A stretch of 64,000 nucleotides of DNA from Euglena gracilis (GCA_039621445.1 CP154956.1:22362001-22426000); one strand, 5' to 3'; shown: positions 20,931 to 34,080, counted from the first letter of the stretch. Translations and numbers: made by a program. Notes: generated by a model not told the origin, from the letters alone.

Positions 20931-23691
20931 CCCGCTGCATGTTTTTCTTACCATTAAACCATGAAAATCATGACACCAACGGGTCCCCTGACTTTGGAGG
21001 CCTCCTGGAACACCCATTCGGTTACTCGGAATAAGGCCCATGTTGGTCCAGTTCTACATGGTAATCTGGGCTGACCTGGTAAATGTCCCCCGGAATCCAT
21101 TCGGTTACTCGGAGTAAGGCCCGTTTTGGTCCATTTTTACATGGTAACCTGGGGTGACCTGGTAAGTGTCCCCCGGAATGGTCGAATGCACCCCTCTAAA
21201 TGTGCTCATTTCTTGCGACCAACATTCCCGCTGCATGTTTTTCTTACCATTAAACCACGACAATCATGAAACCAACGGGTCCCCTGACTTTGGAGGTCTC
21301 CTGGAACACCCATTCGGTTACTCGGAGTAAGGCCCAATGTGGTCCATTTTTACATGGTAGCCTGGGCTGACCTGGTAAATGTCCCCCGGAATGGTCGAAT
21401 GCACCAATCTAAATGTGCTCATTTCTTGCAACGAAAATTGGCGCTGCATGTTTTTTTTACCAATAAATCACGACAATCATTAAAACCAACGGGTCGGGTC
21501 CTCTGACTTTGGAGGCCACCTGGAACACCCCTTCGGTTACTCGGAGTAAGGCCCAATTTGGTCCATTTTTACATGGTAGCCTGGACTGACCTGGTAACTG
21601 TCCCCGAGATTGGTCGAATGCAGCCATCTAAATGTGCTCATTTCTTGCAACCAACATTCCCGCTGAATGTTTCCTCTTACCATTAAACCAATACAACCAT
21701 GAAACCAACGGGTCCCCTGACTTTGGAGGCCTCCTGGAACACCCATTCGGTTACTCGGAGTAAGGCCCAATGTGGTCCGTTTTTACATGGTAGCCTGGGC
21801 TGACCTGGTAAATGTCCCCCGGAATGGTCGAATGCACCAATCTAAATGAGCTCATTTCTTGCAACCAAAATTGGCGCTGCATGTTTTTCTTACCATTAAA
21901 CCACGACAATCATGAAACCAACGGGTTCCTTTACTTTGGAGGCCTCCTGAAACACCCATTCGGTTACTCCAGTAATGCCCATTTTGGTCCATTTTTACAT
22001 GGTAACCTGGGCTGACCTGGTAACTGTCCCCCGGAATGGTCGAATGCACCCATCTAAATGTGCTCATTTCTTGCAATCAACATTCCCGCTGCATGTGTTT
22101 CTTACCATTAAACCATGACAATCATGAAACCAACGGGTCCCCTGACTTTGGAGGCCTCCTGGAACGCCCATCCGGTTACTCGGAGTAAGGCCCATTTTGG
22201 TCCAGTTCTACATGGTAATCTGGGCTGATCTGGTAAATGTCCCCCGGAATGGTCGAATGCACCCATCTAAATGTGCTCATTTCTTGCAATCAACATTCCC
22301 GCTGCATGTTTTTCTCACCAATAATCCATGAATAATCATGAAACCAACGGGTCCCCTGACTTTGGAGGCCCCCTGGAACACCCATTCGGTGACTCGGAGT
22401 AAGGCCCAGTTTGGTCCATTTCTACATGGTAATCTCCGCTGACCTGGTAAATGTCCCCCGGAATGGTCGAATGCACCAATCTAAATGTGCTCATTTCTTG
22501 GAATCAACATTCCCGCTGCATGTTTTTCTTACAATAAAACCATGACAATCATGAAACCAACGGGTCCCCTGACTTTGGAGGCCTCCTGGAACTCCCATCC
22601 GGTTACTCGGAGTAAGGCCCAATTTGGTCCATTTTTACATGGTAACCTGGGCTGACCTGGTAAATGTCCCCCGGAATGGTCGAATGCACCCATCTAAATG
22701 TGCTCATTTCTTGCAATCAACATTTCCGCTGCACTTTCTCTTACCATTAAACCATTACAATCATGAAACCAACGGGTCCCCTGACTTTGGAGGCCTCCTG
22801 GAACGCCCATTCGGTTACTCGGAATAAGGCCCATTTTGGTCCAGTTCTACATGGTAATCTGGGCTGACCTGGTAATTGTCCCCCGGAATGGTCGAATGCA
22901 CCCATCTGAATGTGCTCATTTCTTGCAACCAACATTCCAGCTGCATGTTTTTCTTACCAATAAACCATGAATAATCATGAAACCAACGGGTCCCCTGACT
23001 TTGGAGGCCCCCTGGAACACCCATTCGGTTACTCGGAGTAAGGCCCAGTTTGGTCCATTTCTACATGGTAATCTGGGCTGACCTGGTAAATGTCCCCCGG
23101 AATGGTCGAATGCACCCATCTAAATGTGCTCATTTCTTGCAATCAACATTCCCGCTGCATGTTTTTCTTACCATAAAACCATGACAATCATGAAACCAAC
23201 GGGTCCCCTGACTTTGGAGGCCTCCTGGAACTCCCATCCGGTTACTCGGAGTAAGGCCCAATTTGGTCCATTTTTACATGGTAACCTGGGCTGACCTGGT
23301 AAATGTCCCCCGGAATGGTCGAATGCACCCATCTAAATGTGCTCATTTCTTGCAACCAACATTCCAGCTGCATGTTTTTCTTACCATTTAACCACGACAA
23401 TCATGAAACCAACGGGTCCCCTGACTTTGGAGGCCTCCTGGAACACCCATTCGGTTACTCGGAGTAAGGCCCATTTTGGTCCATTTCTACATGGTAGCCT
23501 GGGCTGACCTGGTAACTGTCTCCGGGATTGGTCGAAAGCATCCATCTACATGTGCTCATTTCTTGCAACCAACATTCCCGCTGCATTTTTTCCTTACCAT
23601 TAAACCACGCCAGTCATGAAACTAACGGGTCCCCTGACTTTGGAGGCTTCCTGGAACACCTATTCAGTTACTCGGAGTAAGGCCCAATTTG
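20931..23691 (+). repeat. 213-bp satellite, block 5 (forward)
   Basis: About 13 forward monomers. Irregularities include a shortened monomer at about 21,075-21,115, where CCCCCGGAAT is joined directly to CCATTCGGTTACTCGG, and a small GTCGGGTCCTC insertion near 21,492-21,504 that the downstream duplicate lacks. It ends at GGCCCAATTTG, where the minisatellite begins. Confidence 0.93.
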
Positions 23692-23920
23692 CCCCACCCA
23701 AATCTGGTTCCCCACCCAAATCTGGTTCCCCATCCAAATCTGGTTCCCCACCCAAATCTGGTTCCCCACCCAAATCTGGTTCCCCACCGAAATCTGGTTC
23801 CCCACCCAAATCTGGTTCCCCACCCAAATCTGGTTGACCACCCAAATCTGGTTCCCCACCCAAATCTGGTTCCCCACCCAAATCTGGTTCCCAACCCAAA
23901 TCTGGTTCCCCACCCAAATC
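23692..23920 (-). repeat. 18-bp minisatellite array, truncated (about 12.7 units)
   Basis: Reverse complement of the array at 19,508 (unit CCCCACCCAAATCTGGTT). The order of variants (CATCC, ACCGAAA, GGTTGACCACC, CCAACCC) matches the 3' part of that array. It is cut off within a unit at CCCAAATC (23,920), after which the sequence continues with ATGTTTTAACGG, the interior of the E2 RT gene. This is the junction of the large tandem duplication. Confidence 0.95.
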
Positions 23921-24394
23921 ATGTTTTAACGGATGTTTCAATGGGTTCTACGCGATTTACCGTTTGCCATTGTGTACATTGATGATGTGCTGGTGGGAAC
24001 GCCACCACCATCCGCAAAATCGAGCAAGGATATCCTCGTCACACACTTCCACCGTGTTTGTGCGGTATTAACCGCTTTTCAGAAACATTTGCTTTTCGCG
24101 AAAGGCGCGAAAATGCATTTGTTTCGTATACTTATAAAATTTTGCGGGCACATCCTCAGCAATAGACAGCGGAAAGCTGCTGCAAGCAAACTCGAAGCCA
24201 TCAAGAAATGGACCCCTGAGGTAATCAAAACGATTACTCACCTCAAAGGATTTTTGGGATTAGCCCAATATTACGCGATAGAAATGAGGGACTTCGTGAA
24301 AATCGCGGTGCCCCTCACCAAACAGCTCAAAAACCAGGCTGTTGACAACACCAAAGTCATTTGGGATGACCAAATGCGTGAAAAAAAACCTTGA
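23921..24394 (+). pseudogene. pol: E2 copy B reverse transcriptase fragment (palm and thumb)
   Basis: Begins abruptly at ATGTTTTAACGG, so the fingers, the first catalytic Asp and everything upstream (Gag, protease, methyltransferase-like domain) are missing. It keeps the inherited in-frame TAA (23,927-23,929), then VYIDDVLVG and HLKGFLGLAQYY. It differs from copy A by very few bases, for example a C to G change at about 24,165. It ends after the same A(8) frameshift at 24,392. The shared TAA shows that the stop predates the duplication. Confidence 0.9.
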
Positions 24395-24866
24395 AAAAGT
24401 AAAGATTTTGCTTTTGGAGAATGCTGTCCTCGAAGTCGCGGACCCGTACAAACCATATGTCCTGGAGGTCGACAGCAGCGATTACGCTGTTGGCGGAGTT
24501 CTTAGCCAGCAAAACGCGGCGAATGAACTCCGACCTGTGGCTTCCTTCGGCAGAAAGTTACAGGGCGACGACGGAAAAGGTTCTAGTCAAGTGGAGTATG
24601 CGCGAGAAGGAAACCTACGCAATCGTGCTTATACTCCAGAAATTCGGAAGCTGGGAAGCCAGCAGCCTCTTCCAGATCCTCGTCAAGACCGATCATGAGA
24701 GCCTACAACACTGGTACACCGAGGATTTGAACAAAGCCATGTCGTCGGTCGGAAGGCGATGCAGATGGAGTGAATTCTTGAGTCAATTCAACCTTGTGGT
24801 TATTTATACCCCTGGTCACACACAAAAAGTAGCGGATCCGCTCAGTCGGGCCCCTTGGTATTACCC
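24342..24866 (+). pseudogene. pol: E2 copy B RNase H
   Basis: Same two-frame RNase H as copy A (YVLEVDSSDYAVGGVL; KETYAIVLILQKF; ILVKTDHESLQHW; DPLSRAPW). A few substitutions distinguish it, such as GGVLSQQ for GGVLRQQ and FGRKLQG for FSRKLQG. The internal frameshift is shared, so it is also older than the duplication. Confidence 0.88.
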
Positions 24867-25750
24867 TGGGAACCCGGATGAGGGAGACGCGACTTTTCAT
24901 GGAAGTCAGGAAGCTGAAGAATACGCACGCCGAAACGACGCTGCGGACAATCTGTTGGATTATTTTCCCGTGTCACAACTATTCCTGGTCGCACCAGTGC
25001 GAGGAAGGCGCCGACGTGGAAGCACGTCCGGACCCCGACGTATTACGCGTACGGAGTCCTGTTCCCCACTGTTCTTTCACGAATGGGATTATAGTCGTGA
25101 TCCGGTGTATGACACCATTGTCACCAGACTTCGTAATGGCGAAGTGCTGGAGAATTACACTCTTTCACCTTTACAGTTAGTTTTTCGCAATGAATCGGGT
25201 AACAAATATTGTATCCCCCAGGACCTGGTTGATGATGTAATTTTGTGCTACCACAACCACGGTCACCCTGGGGCCCCCAAACTTCTTTTGTTGGTGGGCC
25301 GCAGGTACTGTACAACCCTGAGCGAAAAGGAGCTCTACTCACCCTGTTTGCGGATAGCGCAACGGTGTCAAATTTGTCAAGCGGTAAACCCCCGCAGAGG
25401 TACCCCCCCCTGGTACGATGGACTTTTTCCCCGTACCCCCCGACATTTTTACATCCCTCTGCATGGATTTTGTGGAATTAGAACTGTGCAAAGGGACGTA
25501 GCATAAAATTAACGATTACGTTTTTGTTGTCGTCTGCAGGCTGAGTGGGTACATAGTGGTCACTCCATGCCAGAAGTCAGGGTTGGCTGGCCAAAGTTTG
25601 GCACCTACATTTTTGGAAAAATGTATTTGCTTAATGGGTTTACCGAATGAAATAGTGAGTGATCAAGACCATTTGATTTCTTCAAGGTTTTTCACCACTT
25701 TATGCGGTTTACTCGGAATCGAGCAACATTTTTCCATTATATACAAGTAA
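24867..25750 (+). pseudogene. pol: E2 copy B integrase, zinc-binding domain and core
   Basis: Carries the same HHCC region (CYHNHGHPG, CQIC), the same first Asp (CMDFVEL) and second Asp (VSDQDH), and the same loss of the segment with the catalytic Glu, ending in the stop after IYK at 25,748. I saw no difference that would restore function. Confidence 0.85.
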
Positions 25751-26459
25751 CTGGATATCAGTTATACCATGGTCTTTGTTTTATATGAATACCCTACCAG
25801 GGTTGGTTTTGTCTCACTCCCCCTATAACGTAGTTTTTGCACGGGACCCTCCGGCCATAGGGGATGTGCCTTCGGAGAGACCCGCCCGAACGAGTGTCAG
25901 TTGCGAGACCTGGTTTGCGGAAGTAGAAAATCTACGTTCTGCAGTCCAGAAGCGAGTCACTGAAATTCATGCAAATAAACGGAAATCGTTTTTGCAGAAT
26001 TTCAAGTCACCTGTGTATAGTCCCGGTGACCGCGTTTGGGTACGGAATAGCCGTACTCGCATGCAGTCTTCCAAGCTGGACCCCCTCTGGCTCGGCCCCT
26101 GTGAAATCCTAGAAAGACTAGGTACCAGCGGGCGTTACAAGGTTGCATTACCGAATGGTGTTGAGGACGTTCACATGGACGACTTCAAGCCATACCTGTC
26201 ACCACCGGATGGGAAACCCATCCCTTGTCTGCACTTCAAACCCCGTTCCAGATTACCTGAGACGGACGATTTTGTAGTCCATAAAATCATCGATCACAAA
26301 ATCGACAAAGGTATGCACCTTTGGAAGGTCCGCTGGAAAGGGTGTGGGCTCGAGGAGGACACTTGGGAGCCAGCAACCAGTTTTGTTGGGTATGTCAAGC
26401 AAGATTGGAAGCTGTGGAACAAGAAGCATAACATTGATGTTTACATGACAAGTTTTTGA
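25751..26459 (+). pseudogene. pol: E2 copy B integrase C-terminus and chromodomain
   Basis: From 25,776 the frame is open for 227 codons and includes SHSPYNVVFARDPP, because this copy keeps the 8 bases (TCTCACTC, about 25,812-25,819) that are missing in copy A. It continues through the GPY/F module (LGPCEILERLG) and the chromodomain (VHKIIDHK, WKVRWKG, EEDTWEP) to TGA at 26,457. It is the best-preserved coding stretch of E2 in the window and the better reference for the chromodomain region. Confidence 0.9.
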
Positions 26460-26889
26460 CAACGCATGTGAAAAACATGTTGTTTTTTTCTCTTTTATCA
26501 TTAATTCTTATCATTCTTCCTTTCCGCAGAATTTTTTTTTACCAGCCAATAGTCAAGCAGGAAAGTAACCCTTACCAACCCACAACCAACAACCCAACCA
26601 CCTTACCGGACGATCCCGGGCGGTAACATGCTGCCCGGTGGAAGGGAGCCAGGCGGAGGACCGCCCACCACTCACCCTCAACCTGACCAATATGCATACC
26701 GATACGGTACACAGCCACCTGTGCGGACTGCGGCTCAGGGAAACCCTGAAGCCAGCAGCAGTGCCAGGTTAACCCCGATGCCCGCGGAAGCGCGGTCATC
26801 TCAGCCATCAGGCTCTCGTCGCCTCCCACCGTATGCTGGTGTGATGAACCACCACACGGCGGAGACGATTAACCGGGTCATCGTCATAC
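26460..26889 (+). other. E2 copy B 3' tail
   Basis: Duplicate of 16,276-16,705 at an offset of 10,184 bp, with the same hairpin, pyrimidine tract and Pro/Gly/Ser-rich open frame running into satellite. No LTR is recognised. Confidence 0.7.
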
Positions 26890-27659
26890 AACCGAATGGG
26901 TGTTCCAGTAGGCCTCCAAAGTCTGGGAACAGTTGGTTATATGATTGTCGTGGTTTTTTGTTAAGAAAAACATGCAGCGGGAACGTTGGTTGCCAGAAAT
27001 GAGCACATGTAGATGGGTGCATTCGACCATTCCGGGGGATGTTTACCAGATTCAGCCCAGGTTACCATGTAAAAATGGACCAAATTGGGACGTACTCCCA
27101 GTAACCGAATGGGTGTTCCAGGAGGCCTCCAAGGTCTGGGGTCCCGTTGGTTTTATGACTGTCGTGGTTTAATGGTAAAAAACACGTGCAGCAGGAATGT
27201 TGGTTGCAAGAAAGGAGCACATTTAGATGGGTGCATTCGAACGTTCCGGGGGACATTTACCACGTCAGCCCAGGTTACCAGGTAAAAATGGACCAAATTG
27301 GGCCTTACTCCGAGTAACCGAATGGGTGTTCCAGGAGGCCTCCAAAGTCAGGGGACACGTTGGTTTCATGATTGTCGTGGTTTAATGGTAAGAAAAAACA
27401 TGCAGCGGGAATGTTGGTTGCCGGAAATGAGCACATTTAGGGGGTGCATTCGACCATTCCGGGGGACATCTCTCAGGTCAGCCCAGGTTACCATGTAAAA
27501 ATGGACCAAATTAGGCCTTACTCCGAGTAACCGAATGGGTCTTCCAGGAGGCCTCCAAAGACAGGGGACCCGTTTGTTTCATGATTGCCGTGGTTGAATG
27601 GTAAGAAAGACATGCAGCGGGAATGTTGCTTGCAAGAAATGAGCTCATATAGGTGAGTG
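26890..27659 (-). repeat. 213-bp satellite, block 2' (reverse, copy B)
   Basis: Counterpart of 16,706-17,475 with the same flip point and only scattered base changes (for example TTCAGCCCAGG for TTCAGCTCAGG at about 27,054). Confidence 0.93.
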
Positions 27660-29503
27660 CTCCTGGAACAACCACTCGGTTACTCGGAGTAAGGCCCAAT
27701 TTGGTCGATTTTTACATGGTAACCTGGGCTGACCTGGTAAACGTCCCCCGGAATGTTCGAATGCACCCATCTAAATGTGCGCATTTCTTGAAACCGACAT
27801 TCCCGCTGCATGGTTTTCCTGCCATTAAACCACGAGAATCATGAAACCAACGGGTCCCTTGACTTTGGAGGCCTCCTGGAACACCCATTCGGTTACTCGG
27901 AGTAAGGCCCAACTTGGACCATTTTTACATGGTAACCTGGGCTGTCCTGGTAAACGTCCCCCGGAATGGTCGAATGCATACACTTACATGTGCTCATTTG
28001 TTGCAACAAACATTCCCGCTGCATGTTTTTCTTACCATTAAACCACGACAATCACGAAAACCAACGGGTCCCTTGACTTTGGAGACCTCCTGGAACACCC
28101 ATTCGGTTACTCGGAGTAAGGCCCAATTTGGTCCATTTTTACATGGTAACCCGGGCTGACCTGGTAAATGTCCCCCGGAATGGTCGAATGCACCCATCTA
28201 AATGTGCTCATTTCTTGCAACCAACATTCCCGCTGCATGTTTTTCCTACCGTTAAACCACGACAATCATGAAACCAACGCGTCCCTTGACTTTGGAGGCC
28301 TCCTGGAACACCCATTCGGTTACTCGGAGTAAGGCCCATTTTGGTCCATTTTTACATGGTAACCTGGGGTGACCTGGTAAATGTCCCCCGGAATGGTCGA
28401 ATGCAGCCATCTAAATGTGCTCATTTCTTGCGAGAAATATTCCCTCTGCATGTCTTTCTCACCAATAAACCACGACAACCATGAAACCAACGGGTCCCCT
28501 GACTTTGGAGGCCTCCTATAACACCCATTCGGTTACTCGGAGTAAGGCCCAATTTGGTCCATTTTTACATGGTAACCTGGGCTGACATGGTAAATGTCCC
28601 CCCGAATGGTCGAATGCACCCATGTAAATGTGCTCATTTCTTGCAACCCACATTCCCGCTGCATGTTTTTCCTACCATTAAACCACGACAATCATGAAAC
28701 CAACGGTTCCCCTGACTCTGGAGGCCTCCTGGAACACCCCTTCGGTTACTCGAAAGTAAGGCCCATTTTGGTCCGTTTTTACATGGTAACCTGGGCTGAC
28801 CCGGTAAATGTCCCCCGGAATGGTCGAATGCACCCATCTAAATGTGCTCATTTCTTGCAACCAACATTCCCGCTGCATGTGTTTCTTACCATTAAACCAA
28901 GGCAACCATGAAGCAAACGGGTCCCCTGACTTTGGAGGCCCCCTGGAACATCCATTCGGTTACTCGGAGTAAGGCCCATTTTGGTCCATTTCTACACGGT
29001 AATCTGGGCTGACCTGGTAAATGTCCCCCGGAATGGTCGAATGCACCCATCTAAATGTGCTCATCTCTTGCAATCAACATTCCCGCTGCATGTTTTTCTT
29101 ACCATTAAACCATGAATAATCAGTAAACCAACGGGTCCCCTGACTTTGGAGGCCTCCTGGAACATCCATTCGGTTACTCGGAGTAAGGCCCAGTTTGGTC
29201 CATTTCTACATGGTAACCTGGGCTGACCTGGTAAATGTACCCCGGAATGGTCGAATGCACCCATCTAAATGTGCTCATTTCTTGCAACCAACATTCCCGC
29301 TGCATGTTTTTCTTACCATTAAACCATGAATAATCAGTAAACCAACGGGTCCCCTGACTTTGGAGGCCTCCTGGAACATCCATTCGGTTACTCGGAGTAA
29401 GGCCCATTTTGGTCCATTTCTACACGGTAATCTGGGCTGACCTGGTAAATGTCCCCCGGAATGGTCGAATGCACCCATCTAAATGTGCTCATCTCTTGCA
29501 ATC
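27660..29503 (+). repeat. 213-bp satellite, block 3' (forward, copy B)
   Basis: Counterpart of 17,476-19,319. Differences are isolated substitutions. Confidence 0.93.
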
Positions 29504-31114
29504 CTGGAGGTGTTCCAGGAGGCCTCCAAAGTCAGGGGACCCGTTGGTTTCATGGTTGTCTTGGTTTAATGGTAAGAGGAAACATTCGACGGGAATGTTG
29601 GTTGCAAGAAATGAGCACATTTAGATGGGTGCATTCGACCAATCCCGGGGACAGTTACCAGGTCAGTCCAGGCTACCATGTAAAAATGGACGAACCAGAT
29701 TTGGGTGGGAACCAGATTTGGGTGGGGAACCAGGTTTGGGTGGGGAACCAGATTTGGGTGGGGATCCAGATTTGGGTGGGGAACCAGATTTGGGTGGGGA
29801 ACCAGACTTGGGTTGGGAAGCAGATTTGGGTGGGGAACCAGATTTGGGTGGGGAACCAGACTTGGGTGGGGAAGCAGATTTGGGTGGGGAACCAGATTTG
29901 GGTTGGGAACCAGATTTGGGTGGGGAACCAGATTTGGGTGGGGAACCAGATTTGGGTGGTCAACCAGATTTGGGTGGGGAACCAGATTTGGGTGGGGAAC
30001 CAGATTTGGGTGGGGAACCAGATTTGGGTGGGGAACCAGATTTGGGTGGGGAACCAGATTTGGATGGGGAACCAGATTTGGGTGGGGAACCAGATTTGGG
30101 TGGGGCAAATTGGGCCTTACTCCGAGTAACTCAATAGGTGTTCCAGGAAGCCTCCAAAGTCAGGGGACCCGTTAGTTTCATGACTGTCGTGGTTTAATGG
30201 TAAGGAAAAAATGCAGCGGGAATGTTGGTTGCAAGAAATGAGCACATGTAGATGGGTGCATTCGACCATTCCGGGGGACATTTACCGGGTCAGCCCAGGC
30301 TACCATGTAGAACTGGACCAAAATGGGCCTTATTCCGAGTAACCGAATGGGTGTTCCAGGAGGCCTCCAAAGTCAGGGGACCCGTTGGTTTCATGATTGT
30401 AATGGTTTAATGGTAAGAGAAAATGCAGCGGAAATGTTGATTGCAAGAAATGAGCACATTTAGATGGGTGCATTCGACCATTCCGGGGGACATTTACCAG
30501 GTCAGCCCAGGTTACCATGTAAAAATGGACCAAATTGGGCCTTACTCCGAGTAACCGGATGGGAGTTCCAGGAGGCCTCCAAAGTCAGGGGACCCGTTGG
30601 TTTCATGATTGTCATGGTTTTATTGTAAGAAAAACATGCAGCGGGAATGTTGATTCCAAGAAATGAGCACATTTAGATGGGTGCATTCGACCATTCCGGG
30701 GGACATTTACCAGGTCAGCCCAGATTACCATGTAGAAATGGACCAAACTGGGCCTTACTCCGAGTAACCGAATGGGTGTTCCAGGGGGCCTCCAAAGTCA
30801 GGGGACCCGTTGGTTTCATGATTATTCATGGTTTATTGGTAAGAAAAACATGCAGCGGGAATGTTGATTGCAAGAAATGAGCACATTTAGATGGGTGCAT
30901 TCGACCATTCCAGGGGACAGTTACCAGGTCAGCCCAGGTTACTATGCAAAACTGGACCAAACTGGACCTTACTCCGAGTCACCGAATGGGTGTTCCAGGG
31001 GGCCTCCAAAGTCAGGGGACACGTTGGTTTCATGATTGTTGTGGTTTAATGGTAAGAAAAACATGCAGCTGGAATGTTGGTTGCAAGAAATGAGCACATT
31101 TAGATGGGAACATT
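29504..31114 (-). repeat. 213-bp satellite, block 4' (reverse, copy B), interrupted by minisatellite
   Basis: Counterpart of 19,320-20,930, with the same snap-back start (CCTGGA/TCCAGG), the same minisatellite interruption (29,692-30,104) and the same fold-back end at about 31,114. Confidence 0.93.
29692..30104 (+). repeat. 18-bp minisatellite array (copy B)
   Basis: Counterpart of 19,508-19,920 at +10,184 bp. It has the same length and, as far as I can read, the same order of unit variants, so the array had reached this state before the duplication and has not changed length since. Confidence 0.95.
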
Positions 31115-34080
31115 CCCGCTGCATGTTTTTCTTACCATTAAACCATGAAAATCATGACACCAACGGGTCCCCTGACTTTGGAGGCCTCCTGGAACACCCA
31201 TTCGGTTACTCGGAATAAGGCCCATTTTGGTCCAGTTCTACATGGTAATCTGGGCTGACCTGGTAAATGTCCCCCGGAATCCATTCGGTTACTCGGAGTA
31301 AGGCCCGTTTTGGTCCATTTTTACATGGTAACCTGGGGTGACCTGGTAAGTGTCCCCCGGAATGGTCGAATGCACCCCTCTAAATGTGCTCATTTCTTGT
31401 GACCAACATTCCCGCTGCATGTTTTTCTTACCATTAAACCACGACAATCATGAAACCAACGGGTCCCCTGACTTTGGAGGTCTCCTGGAACACCCATTCG
31501 GTTACTCGGAGTAAGGCCCAATGTGGTCCATTTTTACATGGTAGCCTGGGCTGACCTGGTAAATGTCCCCCGGAATGGTCGAATGCACCAATCTAAATGT
31601 GCTCATTTCTTGCAACGAAAATTGGCGCTGCATGTTTTTTTTACCATTAAACCACGACAATCATTAAACCAACGGGTCCCCTGACTTTGGAGGCCTCCTG
31701 GAACACCCATTCGGTTACTCGGAGTAAGGCCCAATTTGGTCCATTTTTACATGGTAGCCTGGACTGACCTGGTAACTGTCCCCGAGATTGGTCGAATGCA
31801 GCCATCTAAATGTGCTCATTTCTTGCAACCAACATTCCCGCTGAATGTTTCCTCTTACCATTAAACCAATACAACCATGAAACCAACGGGTCCCCTGACT
31901 TTGGAGGCCTCCTGGAACACCCATTCGGTTACTCGGAGTAAGGCCCAATGTGGTCCGTTTTTACATGGTAGCCTGGGCTGACCTGGTAAATGTCCCCCGG
32001 AATGGTCGAATGCACCAATCTAAATGAGCTCATTTCTTGCAACCAAAATTGGCGCTGCATGTTTTTCTTACCATTAAACCACGACAATCATGAAACCAAC
32101 GGGTTCCTTTACTTTGGAGGCCTCCTGAAACACCCATTCGGTTACTCCAGTAATGCCCATTTTGGTCCATTTTTACATGGTAACCTGGGCTGACCTGGTA
32201 ACTGTCCCCCGGAATGGTCGAATGCACCCATCTAAATGTGCTCATTTCTTGCAATCAACATTCCCGCTGCATGTGTTTCTTACCAATAAACCATGACAAT
32301 CATGAAACCAACGGGTCCCCTGACTTTGGAGGCCTCCTGGAACTCCCATCCGGTTACTCGGAGTAAGGCCCAATTTGGTCCATTTTTACATGGTAACCTG
32401 GGCTTACCTGGTAAATGTCCCCCGGAATGGTCGAATGCACCCATCTAAATGTGCTCATTTCTTGCAATCAACATTTCCGCTGCATTTTCTCTTACCATTA
32501 AACCATTACAATCATGAAACCAACGGGTCCCCTGACTTTGGAGGCCTCCTGGAACGCCCATTCGGTTACTCGGAATAAGGCCCATTTTGGTCCAGTTCTA
32601 CATGGTAATCTGGGCTGATCTGGTAAATGTCCCCGGAATGGTCGAATGCACCCATCTAAATGTGCTCATTTCTTGCAATCAACATTCCCGCTGCATGTTT
32701 TTCTTACCAATAATCCATGAATAATCATGAAACCAACGGGTCCCCTGACTTTGGAGGCCCCCTGGAACACCCATTCGGTTACTCGGAGTAAGGCCCAGTT
32801 TGGTCCATTTCTACATGGTAATCTCCGCTGACCTGGTAAATGTCCCCCGGAATGGTCGAATGCACCAATCTAAATGTGCTCATTTCTTGGAATCAACATT
32901 CCCGCTGCATGTTTTTCTTACAATAAAACCATGACAATCATGAAACCAACGGGTCCCCTGACTTTGGAGGCCTCCTGGAACTCCCATCCGGTTACTCGGA
33001 GTAAGGCCCAATTTGGTCCATTTTTACATGGTAACCTGGGCTGACCTGGTAAATGTCCCCCGGAATGGTCGAATGCACCCATCTAAATGTGCTCATTTCT
33101 TGCAATCAACATTTCCGCTGCACTTTCTCTTACCATTAAACCATTACAATCATGAAACCAACGGGTCCCCTGACTTTGGAGGCCTCCTGGAACGCCCATT
33201 CGGTTACTCGGAATAAGGCCCATTTTGGTCCAGTTCTACATGGTAATCTGGGCTGACCTGGTAATTGTCCCCCGGAATGGTCGAATGCACCCATCTGAAT
33301 GTGCTCATTTCTTGCAACCAACATTCCAGCTGCATGTTTTTCTTACCAATAAACCATGAATAATCATGAAACCAACGGGTCCCCTGACTTTGGAGGCCCC
33401 CTGGAACACCCATTCGGTTACTCGGAGTAAGGCCCAGTTTGGTCCATTTCTACATGGTAATCTGGGCTGACCTGGTAAATGTCCCCCGGAATGGTCGAAT
33501 GCACCCATCTAAATGTGCTCATTTCTTGCAATCAACATTCCCGCTGCATGTTTTTCTTACCATAAAACCATGACAATCATGAAACCAACGGGTCCCCTGA
33601 CTTTGGAGGCCTCCTGGAACTCCCATCCGGTTACTCGGAGTAAGGCCCAATTTGGTCCATTTTTACATGGTAACCTGGGCTGACCTGGTAAATGTCCCCC
33701 GGAATGGTCGAATGCACCCATCTAAATGTGCTCATTTCTTGCAACCAACATTCCAGCTGCATGTTTTTCTTACCATTTAACCACGACAATCATGAAACCA
33801 ACGGGTCCCCTGACTTTGGAGGCCTCCTGGAACACCCATTCGGTTACTCGGAGTAAGGCCCATTTTGGTCCATTTCTACATGGTAGCCTGGGCTGACCTG
33901 GTAACTGTCTCCGGGATTGGTCGAAAGCATCCATCTACATGTGCTCATTTCTTGCAACCAACATTCCCGCTGCATTTTTTCCTTACCATTAAACCACGCC
34001 AGTCATGAAACTAACGGGTCCCCTGACTTTGGAGGCTTCCTGGAACACCTATTCAGTTACTCGGAGTAAGGCCCAATTTG
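31115..34080 (+). repeat. 213-bp satellite, block 5' (forward, copy B)
   Basis: Counterpart of 20,931-23,691 but one monomer (about 211 bp) longer. The monomer with the CATTTTCTCTTACC/CACTTTCTCTTACC variant occurs twice here (around 32,480 and 33,120) and once in copy A (around 22,735). Unequal exchange after the duplication is the simple explanation. Confidence 0.92.

Larger units (their letters stand above)
13745..23920 (+). repeat. 10.18-kb tandem duplication, copy A
   Basis: The segment from ATGTTTTAACGG in the E2 RT palm region to the truncated minisatellite is repeated immediately downstream. The offset is 10,176 bp through pol, 10,184 bp after an 8-bp indel near 15,637/25,812, 10,178 bp after a 6-bp indel near 21,500, and 10,389 bp after an extra satellite monomer in copy B. 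By eye I counted about six substitutions plus the 8-bp indel in the 2.5 kb of pol sequence, so identity is above 99%. Confidence 0.97.
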
